48,971 nucleotides of DNA from JBDKGH01 sp039798265 (GTDB lineage Bacteria > Bacteroidota > Bacteroidia > Flavobacteriales_D > Sanyastnellaceae), in the NCBI GenBank assembly GCA_039798265.1, contig JBDKGH010000099.1:1-48971 (forward strand), written 5' to 3'. Under the pieces are notes generated by a model. That model was not told the DNA's origin. It saw only the letters and a program-made list of their open reading frames with translations, and made no database searches. Shown here piece after piece: positions 17,518-24,686 of the stretch. How positions within the stretch are numbered: position 1 is the stretch's first letter; every line of letters begins with the position of its first letter. A program made the position numbers and the translations under genes.

Positions 17518-19422
17518 ATGAAGAAACTCTTTGCAATCATATCGATGGTGTTGTGGTGCTTGATGCCAATGGCGCAGCTAAGCTTTGAGACAAAACTGGT
17601 ATCGGATCTCTGCACGCCCAATGACGATGTATTATGCGGTTGGATTGATCAAGGGTTGGTGGTGACAACAAACGATGCGCGCGATTATGTGAATGACTTA
17701 ACGTGGAATGAACATCGTGTTTTTGCGATGCATTATTTTGAAAAGAAAGACTCTTACACGTCTTTCGAAAAAAGAGAGTCTTTTTTTCCAGTAGAGTTGG
17801 GAGTGGATATTGGTACTGCTTGCTATGATGCACTAAACGGCATATTATACTTCAGTACCTCGCACAACTTCGGCGGCGCCACGGGTGGTCGACTCAAGTT
17901 GTACTCCATGAAGCGCGAAGGCAACGGTTGGAATGATCCCAAGGTGATGTCATTTTGCAACCCGCTTTATGATTACACCCATCCTTGGTACGATCCAGAA
18001 CTCAAGTTGCTCACTTTCTCGAGCAACACGATTGGCACTCGGGGCGAAATGGATATTTGGATTGCCTATGCCACGGAAGAGGGATTTACAGATCCCGTTA
18101 ACTTAGGTGTGATGATCAATTCTCCCGGGAATGAATTGTTTCCGGTGTTTTTTGACAATGATATTTATTACTGTTCAAATGGATTAGTGCGGGGTGTTGG
18201 TTACGACCTGTTTCGGGCGGTGGGAGATGAACGATTTGAAAACAGTGTGCAGTTGCCTCCACCGTTTAATGGACCTCACGATGATCTACGAATATGTTGG
18301 ATGGATCAAGACAATGGATTTTTAACCTCTAATAGAACGGGTGGGAAAGGTGGTGACGACATTTATAAATTTACCCGCCTATTTCCGCCACAGCCGCAGG
18401 GCGAGGGTTATACTGCTCAGCTTACGATCAATGATGTGCCGGCTAATCAGGGAAAAATAGCCATCACAAACTCCCTCGGTGACGTGTTAATCGCTGGCGC
18501 ATTGAATGAAAAGGGTGAAATTTCATTGGAGAAAATCCCTTTCTATCAGCGTGTTCGTCTTACGGTCAGTGGTATTGATCCAGCTCTTTTTCCGCAATGC
18601 AAAGTGTTGATTCGCGATATAAATGGCAACGTTATCCGAGAACTTCGACTCAATGCCATGGGATGGGTAGAGTTAGAATTGCTTCCGTTTGACTACAGCG
18701 ATTTGCGATTGGTAGAAAATGTAGATCGCTCTGTTTTGCGCATCGATCTCGATGGTCAAATCGTAACGAAAGCGGCCAGTCCGTTGAAAGGAGTGCCGGT
18801 TACAATCGTAGATGAAAAGGGTAATGTGGTGGCGGTTGCTACTGCGGGAGAAAAAGGCAATTTTACCTTTACAGGGTTAAATCCCGAACTGAATTACACC
18901 TTCCGATTGAGTGGTAAAAGTGAGGTCGATCAAATTGTTCTAACTGACCAAGGCAAAGAAATTATCTTACCTGTACTCAAGCAAGAGGCCATGTATCGCC
19001 GTGTGGACGCCAAGGAAGCCATCGAATTGGTCAATGAAAATAATCAGCGCGTTTTCCTTTCTCCAAAAGATATTTTTGTGGTTAACCGTATTTATTACTC
19101 GAGTAATAGTGCGGTGCTTAGTGACGAAGCGCAACGTCAATTGGATCAATTGCTCTCCATACTTCAAAAGAATCCTAACTTAAAACTAGAGTTAATAGCG
19201 CATACGGATGCTCGCGGTGCGGCTGAAAAAAATATGCTCTTGTCCCAATCTCGAGCTGAATCGATAAAGTCCTATTTGGTAAAAAAAGGAGTGGCGCCAG
19301 AGCGACTGCAGTGTGTAGGCAAGGGTGAAAGCCAACTCATCAACAACTGCAAAGATGGCGTACAATGCAGCGATGCGCAGCACGCGGTAAATCGCCGAAC
19401 AGAGATTCGTTTGTTGAACTAG
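17518..19422 (+). CDS. OmpA family protein with PD40-like propeller and CarboxypepD_reg domain
   Basis: The 634-residue protein has a signal peptide and a region with PD40/WD40-like blades (about 90-300, including LKLLTFSSNTIGTRGEMDIW and NGFLTSNRTGGKGGDDIY). A CarboxypepD_reg-like sandwich follows (about 430-480, PLKGVPVTIVDEKGNVVAVA). The C-terminal OmpA domain (about 525-634) carries HTDARG and SQSRAESIKSYL with the Asp and Arg that bind peptidoglycan. This order is typical of PorE-like proteins that accompany PorP/SprF genes and tether the complex to peptidoglycan. It ends the four-gene operon, 5 bases before a convergent gene. Confidence 0.92.
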   Translation: MKKLFAIISMVLWCLMPMAQLSFETKLVSDLCTPNDDVLCGWIDQGLVVTTNDARDYVNDLTWNEHRVFAMHYFEKKDSYTSFEKRESFFPVELGVDIGTACYDALNGILYFSTSHNFGGATGGRLKLYSMKREGNGWNDPKVMSFCNPLYDYTHPWYDPELKLLTFSSNTIGTRGEMDIWIAYATEEGFTDPVNLGVMINSPGNELFPVFFDNDIYYCSNGLVRGVGYDLFRAVGDERFENSVQLPPPFNGPHDDLRICWMDQDNGFLTSNRTGGKGGDDIYKFTRLFPPQPQGEGYTAQLTINDVPANQGKIAITNSLGDVLIAGALNEKGEISLEKIPFYQRVRLTVSGIDPALFPQCKVLIRDINGNVIRELRLNAMGWVELELLPFDYSDLRLVENVDRSVLRIDLDGQIVTKAASPLKGVPVTIVDEKGNVVAVATAGEKGNFTFTGLNPELNYTFRLSGKSEVDQIVLTDQGKEIILPVLKQEAMYRRVDAKEAIELVNENNQRVFLSPKDIFVVNRIYYSSNSAVLSDEAQRQLDQLLSILQKNPNLKLELIAHTDARGAAEKNMLLSQSRAESIKSYLVKKGVAPERLQCVGKGESQLINNCKDGVQCSDAQHAVNRRTEIRLLN

Positions 19423-19426
19423 CCGT

Positions 19427-19846
19427 TTACAAAAGAAGGTCTTCTTCTTCTTTATCTTTTTCTTTCTGATCGCTTGTTGTGCCTGATTTTTTTTTCCAAG
19501 AAAAAAGAACACCGAGGGCAAAAAGAATGGCTGCTGCAATGAAAAAGTAGCGACTTGACAGCAGGTGAAAAGCAGAAGACAAGATGCCAGCAATCAAAAC
19601 AAAGCGCCCAATAAAATAGAACCAAGCGTATAGCGCACGTTGTTTTCTGAAAAAATGAATAGCGCTATAGGTCAACATTCCTGCAAAGCCCAATGACTCT
19701 AAGATGCGGTCAAAGGGCCAATCCATAAAGTCAAACAGGATACCCACACTCAGCGTACCCAAAGCAAGATAGTTGATCCAATCATAATTTTTCTGAGTGT
19801 GCTCGTATGATTGGTCGAGTATCGGTTTTTCTTCCACTATTGACAT
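19427..19846 (-). CDS. Small four-helix membrane protein, function unknown
   Basis: I take ATG at 19846 (MSIVEEKPIL), giving 139 residues, rather than the longer frame to 19903 that abuts the divergent gene's start. Four hydrophobic segments can be seen: NYLALGTLSVGILFDFM, LGFAGMLTYSAIHFF, YFIGRFVLIAGILSSAF and FFIAAAILFALGVLFSW. They are followed by a charged, Lys/Glu-rich cytoplasmic tail ending in EEEDLLL. I do not recognise the family. It converges on the surface operon with 5 bases between the stops. Confidence 0.75.
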   Translation of the reverse strand: MSIVEEKPILDQSYEHTQKNYDWINYLALGTLSVGILFDFMDWPFDRILESLGFAGMLTYSAIHFFRKQRALYAWFYFIGRFVLIAGILSSAFHLLSSRYFFIAAAILFALGVLFSWKKKSGTTSDQKEKDKEEEDLLL

Positions 19847-19902
19847 ATGAAGTTCAACTGTTTGTTCGCACTTTTGTTGCGCGCTAATCGCTTTTTTTAC
19901 CA

Positions 19903-20802
19903 ATGAAGTTCGGAAAGATAGATCACATCGATGAAATGAAATTCTCTTTACCTCCCGATCATAAAGATATGGAGTTGATGTGGACTGCTCAGAAGAATGG
20001 ACCAGAAGAATTACGTGTTTTTTTGGGTGGCACCATGTGGACCATTCCCAAGTGGGTGGGTAAAATTTATCCGAAGGGCACTAAGGCTGCCCATTTTGTC
20101 AATGCCTACGGAAAGCAATTTGGAACCATTGAACTCAATGCTACGCATTACCGAACTCCTAGTGCTGAAACGGTGCGCAATTGGTCTAGCGCGACTCCCG
20201 ATGATTTCATTTTCAGTCCAAAATTCCCACAAGGCATCAGCCACTACAGACGCTTTAATAACTGTGAAGCTTTGACAGATGATTTTTTGATGGCCATAGA
20301 GGGTTTTGGTAAAAAACGATCACATAGTTTCATACAGCTTCCGCCCAATTATAAATCGGATAAGCATGAAGCTTTGATCAACTACCTTGAAAAGCTACCC
20401 GTGGATTTAAAGTGTGCCGTGGAATTTCGTCATGAATCGTGGTTTACGGGCGATACGCCGTCAAAAGAAACATGGGACTTTCTGCGCAGTCGGGGTATTG
20501 CAACGGTAATTACAGATACGGCGGGTAGGAGAGATGCATTGCATATGAATCTCACTACACCCATTCTCATCATGCGTTTCGGCGGATACTTTCCGCATGC
20601 TTCGGATCAAGTGCGGATGCAGCAATGGATGGATCGCTTGAAAGAGTGGAAAGCTCGTGGCTTAAAAGAGGTGCATCTTTGGATGCATCAACCCGAAAGT
20701 ATTTTCACGCCCGAGAGTGTAATCGAATGGGCAAAGTCCTTTGAAACATCGCTGCAGGTCAGTCCTAAAAGGCCGGTAATCGCGGACTCGTTGTTTGATT
20801 AG
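19903..20802 (+). CDS. DUF72 domain protein
   Basis: This 299-residue protein shows the DUF72 TIM-barrel-like motifs: VFLGGTMWTIPKWVGKIYP, a FGTIELNATHYRTPSAETVRNW segment (quoted in parts: TIELNATHYR), SPKFPQGISH, CAVEFRHESW and a C-terminal HLWMHQPES. DUF72 (YecE-like) proteins are widespread and uncharacterised; the fold resembles TIM-barrel metal enzymes. The ATG at 19903 is used here, though a second in-frame ATG (MKFSLPPD) 33 bases on is possible. It is divergent from the small membrane-protein gene across 56 bases. Confidence 0.92.
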   Translation: MKFGKIDHIDEMKFSLPPDHKDMELMWTAQKNGPEELRVFLGGTMWTIPKWVGKIYPKGTKAAHFVNAYGKQFGTIELNATHYRTPSAETVRNWSSATPDDFIFSPKFPQGISHYRRFNNCEALTDDFLMAIEGFGKKRSHSFIQLPPNYKSDKHEALINYLEKLPVDLKCAVEFRHESWFTGDTPSKETWDFLRSRGIATVITDTAGRRDALHMNLTTPILIMRFGGYFPHASDQVRMQQWMDRLKEWKARGLKEVHLWMHQPESIFTPESVIEWAKSFETSLQVSPKRPVIADSLFD

Positions 20803-20821
20803 GCCATTAGCGGATGTTGTT

Positions 20822-20829
20822 TATTTTTG
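20822..20829 (+). promoter_or_regulatory. TAnnTTTG promoter box for the 20834 gene
   Basis: TATTTTTG matches the -7 consensus exactly and ends 4 bases before the ATG at 20834. TTTG at 20794-20797 is 24 bases upstream, somewhat far for a -33 element. The close spacing predicts a nearly leaderless mRNA and supports choosing 20834 as the start. Confidence 0.55.
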
Positions 20830-20833
20830 TCCC

Positions 20834-21322
20834 ATGTCAACAGAACAGAAAAGCAAGTGGTTCCCAGATCCACACATTGCCATCACAGAAGGGGCTATGC
20901 AAGAAGGGGGCACTACCATTTTAGAAGGTCAGGAAAAGTCGGGCCCGCAGCGTTGGGTAAAAGTGAATAACCAAGTGTTTACTCGGGTAGATGATGGTTT
21001 GTATCACACACGCTATGGCGATGTAGTGCGCATTGCACACGACTCGGATAATCGCATGATTGGTTATCGCAACTTAACCACAGAAGCTGGCAGCAATCCA
21101 AATATGTCCGCTGTTCGTGGGGTGATCGCTTTCATGGTTATTCTTTCGGGTGCTCTTTACTTATTGGGGGCTTGGAATTTTATTTGGAAATCTATTCACG
21201 AATGGTGGGTAACCGTTTCCATCATTGCGGTGTACGCTATGTATGCCTTGGTATGGACACCCATGTATGCCTTCAAAGAGGCGAAGCGCCAGAAAGAGGC
21301 GCACGATTTATTACAGAAGTAA
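20834..21322 (+). CDS. Two-helix membrane protein, function unknown
   Basis: The ATG at 20834 (MSTEQKSKWFPD) gives 162 residues, and the promoter box just before it decides between this and the longer frame from 20795. The N-terminal 90 residues are soluble, with a WVKVNNQVFTRVDDGLYHTR segment (in part: VNNQVFTRVDDG). Two membrane helices follow (VRGVIAFMVILSGALYLLG and TVSIIAVYAMYALVW) and then a short charged tail. No family is recognised. A long perfect hairpin follows, shared with convergent ftsZ. Confidence 0.78.
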   Translation: MSTEQKSKWFPDPHIAITEGAMQEGGTTILEGQEKSGPQRWVKVNNQVFTRVDDGLYHTRYGDVVRIAHDSDNRMIGYRNLTTEAGSNPNMSAVRGVIAFMVILSGALYLLGAWNFIWKSIHEWWVTVSIIAVYAMYALVWTPMYAFKEAKRQKEAHDLLQK

Positions 21323-21342
21323 GTGTAATCGCTATAAAAGTT

Positions 21343-21387
21343 CTGAGGCCCTCTTGGTTGTTTCATCAACAATCAAGAGGGCCTCAG
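21343..21387. terminator. Bidirectional hairpin between convergent genes
   Basis: CTGAGGCCCTCTTG (21343-21356) pairs perfectly with 21374-21387 over 14 bp. An inner GTTG/CAAC pair (21357-21360 with 21367-21370) lengthens the stem. It lies between the 20834 gene and ftsZ, which converge. There is no long T-tract on either side; the minus-strand exit is AACTTTTAT. It is probably a shared terminator or an mRNA 3'-end stabiliser. Confidence 0.7.
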
Positions 21388-21436
21388 TGGTTATAGGGTC
21401 GAGACCTAATGTTTATAGTCCCGGAACAGGTTTCAA

Positions 21437-23086
21437 TCAGTCAACGTTGTCGTGTAAAAACGGATTGTTGTCGCGAAGTTCAATTCTTTTTTCGCCGTTT
21501 TCATCAACGCTTTCGTTGAGTGCAAAACGAGAAACAGAACTTTCACCGCTGCCTTTTACATTGTCCAAAGCCACTTTGCGGCGCATATAAGCTGGCTCAC
21601 TTTCCAAATCGTTTAAGCCACTTGGTGTCTTCAACTTTTGGGTGAATTCGCGAATACGTAATTCACGCTCTTTATTGCGGGCCAGCAATTCGGTGCGGGC
21701 AGGACGATCAGAAATTTGTGAATCTTCTTTCAACTTCAAGTGATCAGAACCAGCCGAAACTTCTTGCGATGGATTTTCCAAAGAGAAGTAGTTAGCAGGC
21801 GTAGATACTTCTGATGAAGAGTCCAAATTCAATTTCAAGGAAGAAAGACTAGGAAGTTCATCGGTGTCAAACAAATGAACTTGTGTTGGTTTTTCTTCAA
21901 CGATATTGTTTTGTACTTCAAATTCAATTTCGTTTTTCATGAATGGTTCTTCTGCCTTCACTTCTGGTTTTACCTCAGCTACTGGCGATTCTACCACTTC
22001 ATTTTTTACAGGCTCAGTTGGTTTTTCAACTTTGCTTACAATCTCTACTGGTTTCTCTGTTTCAAGAACAAATTTTTGTGGCTCTTGAGCAGCAATGGGA
22101 AGTACGCTTTCTACTGTCTTTGCAACAAATCCAGTTGCAATAACCGTAACGCAGATGTCTTCACCAAGGGTATCGTCTTGACCATAACCCCAAATAACTT
22201 CGGCATTCATACCGGCTTGTTCTTGGATGTGGTCAGTGATTTCAGAAATTTCGTCCATCAACAACTCGCTTGCGCCATGAGTGATGTTGAGGAGAATAAA
22301 GTTAGCTCCTTCGATATCGTTATCATTGAGTAGTGGAGATTCTAATGCGCTTTGAACCGCACGACGAGCGCGACCTTCACCGCTAGCACGTCCGCTACCC
22401 ATAATAGCAACACCACTATCTTTCATTACCGTGCGAACGTCGTTCATATCCACGTTCACAGTGCCGGTGAGCGTGATAACTTCGGCAATACCTTTGGCCG
22501 CTGTGCAAAGCACTTCATCCGCGTGGCTGAATGCTTGCTTCAAAGTGAGGTTACCAAATAGCTCACGCAATTTATCGTTGCGAATGATCAATAAAGTATC
22601 CACAGAGTCACGCATTTCTTTGATACCGAAATCCGCTTGCGTGCTGCGCTTGCGACCTTCGAATACAAAAGGAATGGTAACAATACCAACGGTAAGAATA
22701 CCCATTTCTTTAGCAATGCGGGCAATGACAGGAGCTGCTCCTGTACCCGTACCTCCACCCATACCAGCGGTAACGAATACCATGTTGGTGTTGGTAGAAA
22801 GAAGGGTGCGAAGCTCTTCGAGGCTCTCTATGGCAGCGTTACGACCTACTTCTGGAATAGATCCGGCACCACGGCCCTCGGTGAGCGTTTCACCTAATTG
22901 TACTTTTATCGGAACTGGGCTTTTATCCAGCGATTGAGAGTCGGTATTACATACGATGAAATCGACACCTTTGATGCCTTGTTCATACATATAATTCACG
23001 GCGTTTGATCCACCGCCGCCAACGCCTATCACTTTAATGATGGAAGAATTTTCTTTTGGTAATTCGAATCGCAGAGCGTTTTCCAT
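21437..23086 (-). CDS. ftsZ: Cell division protein FtsZ
   Basis: The 549-residue tubulin homologue forms the division ring. The GTPase domain shows IGVGGGGSNAV (about 20-29), the tubulin signature GMGGGTGTGA (108-117), and the T7-loop NVDMNDVRTVM that completes the GTPase site of the next subunit. After about residue 320 comes a long, charged, low-complexity linker of roughly 200 residues, rich in Glu/Pro/Val/Lys. The protein ends in the conserved-looking peptide NNPFLHDNVD, the expected partner-binding tail. No ftsA or ftsQ precedes it: the upstream gene is divergent GGGP synthase, so this copy lies outside a dcw cluster. Confidence 0.98.
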   Translation of the reverse strand: MENALRFELPKENSSIIKVIGVGGGGSNAVNYMYEQGIKGVDFIVCNTDSQSLDKSPVPIKVQLGETLTEGRGAGSIPEVGRNAAIESLEELRTLLSTNTNMVFVTAGMGGGTGTGAAPVIARIAKEMGILTVGIVTIPFVFEGRKRSTQADFGIKEMRDSVDTLLIIRNDKLRELFGNLTLKQAFSHADEVLCTAAKGIAEVITLTGTVNVDMNDVRTVMKDSGVAIMGSGRASGEGRARRAVQSALESPLLNDNDIEGANFILLNITHGASELLMDEISEITDHIQEQAGMNAEVIWGYGQDDTLGEDICVTVIATGFVAKTVESVLPIAAQEPQKFVLETEKPVEIVSKVEKPTEPVKNEVVESPVAEVKPEVKAEEPFMKNEIEFEVQNNIVEEKPTQVHLFDTDELPSLSSLKLNLDSSSEVSTPANYFSLENPSQEVSAGSDHLKLKEDSQISDRPARTELLARNKERELRIREFTQKLKTPSGLNDLESEPAYMRRKVALDNVKGSGESSVSRFALNESVDENGEKRIELRDNNPFLHDNVD

Positions 23087-23124
23087 TGGGTCTCTGTAGG
23101 TTTAAGTAACTGAATCTCTGGTGT

Positions 23125-23158
23125 CTACCTCCGTAGCACGAGGTGCTACTTTCGGTAG
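23125..23158. promoter_or_regulatory. Inverted repeat in the ftsZ / GGGP synthase intergenic region
   Basis: GTAGCAC (23133-23139) pairs with GTGCTAC (23143-23149) around a GAG loop. An outer CTACC (23125-23129) pairs with GGTAG (23154-23158). A second CTACC at 23169-23173 could compete for the same GGTAG. The element lies 39 bases upstream of ftsZ on the minus strand. It might be an mRNA leader structure or an operator; the sequence alone does not decide. The rest of the 188-base gap shows no gene. Confidence 0.4.
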
Positions 23159-23274
23159 GTCTAAGAAACTACCATTTCGAGCTTCGATTCAAAGCGATTT
23201 TTCAAAAGAGTCAACGATGCTTTGTTAGTAAAACCAACTTTATCCTCCAGAGGTTTTTCTTTCCATCAGGATTG

Positions 23275-24036
23275 ATGTATTTTCGCTTTGTGCAGAATAT
23301 CTACCAACAACTTAGGTCGCTCAAATCAGAAGGAAAAAAAGCCTTGGCTGTTTTGTTGGACCCCGATAAACTGACCGATGAAGGTCGTTTAAGTAATGTG
23401 CTTTCGTTGATCGCTCATAGTGAAGTAGATTTTGTTTTTGTCGGCGGTAGCTTATTGGTGGAAACAAATTTTCAGCACTGCATTCAACGAATAAAAAGAG
23501 ACTGCAACAAACCGGTGGTCATTTTTCCAGGTAGCCCTTCTCAAGTGAGCGAACACGCCGATGCTATTTTATTCCTCTCGCTCATCTCCGGAAGAAATGC
23601 AGATCTACTCATTGGTCAGCATGTACAGGCTGCGCCCATTTTGAAAGAAATGAATATTGAAGTGCTCCCCACAGGGTATATGCTCATTGAAAGTGGACGA
23701 TCCACTACCGCATTGTACATGAGCCAAACCCTGCCTATTCCCGCTGATAAACCGGAAATAGCTGCCGCTACCGCAATGGCCGGTGAACTATTGGGTTTAA
23801 AATTATTCTACCTCGATGGAGGGAGCGGAGCACAGTTCCCTGTTTCCTCGGCTATGATTTCTGCCGTGAGCCAATCGATCCATGCGCCACTCATTATCGG
23901 TGGTGGTATTCGGTCTGAAGAGGAAGCCCGCAAAGCATGGAAGGCGGGGGCCCAAGTGGTAGTAGTAGGAACGGCTTTTGAAGAAGAACCAGAACTGCTA
24001 TTCGCCCTCTGTAACGCGCGACCAAGTGAAGCCTGA
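23275..24036 (+). CDS. Geranylgeranylglyceryl phosphate synthase family protein (PcrB-like)
   Basis: ATG at 23275 (MYFRFVQNIYQQL) gives 253 residues, the normal size for this family; the longer frame from 23143 would add an atypical 44-residue extension. Motifs of the TIM-barrel prenyltransferase are clear: AVLLDPDKLTDEG with the catalytic Asp, DFVFVGGSLLVE, PGSPSQVSEHADAILFLSLI (in part), PTGYMLIESGRST, FYLDGGSGAQFPV and PLIIGGGIRSEEEARKAW. The family joins geranylgeranyl or related polyprenyl diphosphate to sn-glycerol-1-phosphate, the first step of archaeal-type ether lipids. Bacteroidota carry such enzymes, with uncertain physiological roles. Confidence 0.93.
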   Translation: MYFRFVQNIYQQLRSLKSEGKKALAVLLDPDKLTDEGRLSNVLSLIAHSEVDFVFVGGSLLVETNFQHCIQRIKRDCNKPVVIFPGSPSQVSEHADAILFLSLISGRNADLLIGQHVQAAPILKEMNIEVLPTGYMLIESGRSTTALYMSQTLPIPADKPEIAAATAMAGELLGLKLFYLDGGSGAQFPVSSAMISAVSQSIHAPLIIGGGIRSEEEARKAWKAGAQVVVVGTAFEEEPELLFALCNARPSEA

Positions 24037-24100
24037 TTTTCATCAACTATGGCTTTCTTTCGTTCCTTTGCTTTAGTTTCGAACTCAAAATACTGATGAT

Positions 24101-24628
24101 ATGATCCGTCGTCCTTTTAATGTGCAACAATGGATTGCCGATAACCGACAACTTTTGCAACCTCCAGTTGGAAATAAAAACCTCTACACCGAAGCAGGTG
24201 ATTACATCGTAATGATGGTAGGTGGACCTAACGCACGAAAAGATTATCACTACAACGAAACGGAAGAACTTTTCTTTCAACTCGAAGGGGATATCGTAGT
24301 GGGTATTCAAGAAGATGGAAAAGCAGTAGACATCGAAATCAAACAAGGCGAAATGTTCTTGCTGCCTGCTGGTGTTCCTCACCAACCTCGACGCGGACCC
24401 AATACAGTAGGCTTGGTCATTGAAGTGAAACGCGCTGATCGTGAAATGAAAGATGGTCTCATGTGGTTTTGCGAAAAATGCAATACCAAGTTGTATGAAG
24501 ACTACTTTGTATTAGAAAATATAGAAAAGGATTTCCTACCTCGCTTCCGACATTTCTACGGATCGGAAGAGTTGCGCACCTGTAAGGGCTGTGGTCATGT
24601 GATGGAAACGGATCCACGATTCGTTTAA
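24101..24628 (+). CDS. nbaC: 3-hydroxyanthranilate 3,4-dioxygenase
   Basis: This 175-residue cupin enzyme opens 3-hydroxyanthranilate, whose product cyclises to quinolinate for NAD synthesis. The Fe(II) ligands are visible as His50, Glu56 (YHYNETEELFF) and His94 (LLPAGVPHQPRRGP). The four C-terminal cysteines of the rubredoxin-like metal site of the bacterial enzyme are present as CEKC (124-127) and CKGC (161-164). Length and residue spacing match the characterised bacterial form. It lies 64 bases after the GGGP synthase gene, and its pathway partner kmo is 17 kb away. A TAgtTTCG box (24074-24081) may be its promoter. Confidence 0.96.
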   Translation: MIRRPFNVQQWIADNRQLLQPPVGNKNLYTEAGDYIVMMVGGPNARKDYHYNETEELFFQLEGDIVVGIQEDGKAVDIEIKQGEMFLLPAGVPHQPRRGPNTVGLVIEVKRADREMKDGLMWFCEKCNTKLYEDYFVLENIEKDFLPRFRHFYGSEELRTCKGCGHVMETDPRFV

Positions 24629-24686
24629 ATGCAACCTTTTTTGGGCTCGCTGCGACTTTCAAATACTAAACTTGCTTAACTGCATC

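Noticed and set aside
21875..22333. 152-residue Phe/Tyr/Trp-rich frame opposite ftsZ
   Set aside because: The composition is an artefact of reading the Glu/Lys-rich linker codons in reverse; it is antisense to ftsZ.
22431..22937. 168-residue open frame on the plus strand opposite ftsZ
   Set aside because: It lies fully antisense to an unambiguous FtsZ GTPase domain and its protein has low complexity (many Ser/Thr/Pro/Val) with no recognisable motif.
24047..24385. 112-residue frame opposite the hydroxyanthranilate dioxygenase
   Set aside because: Antisense to a gene with all catalytic residues identified.
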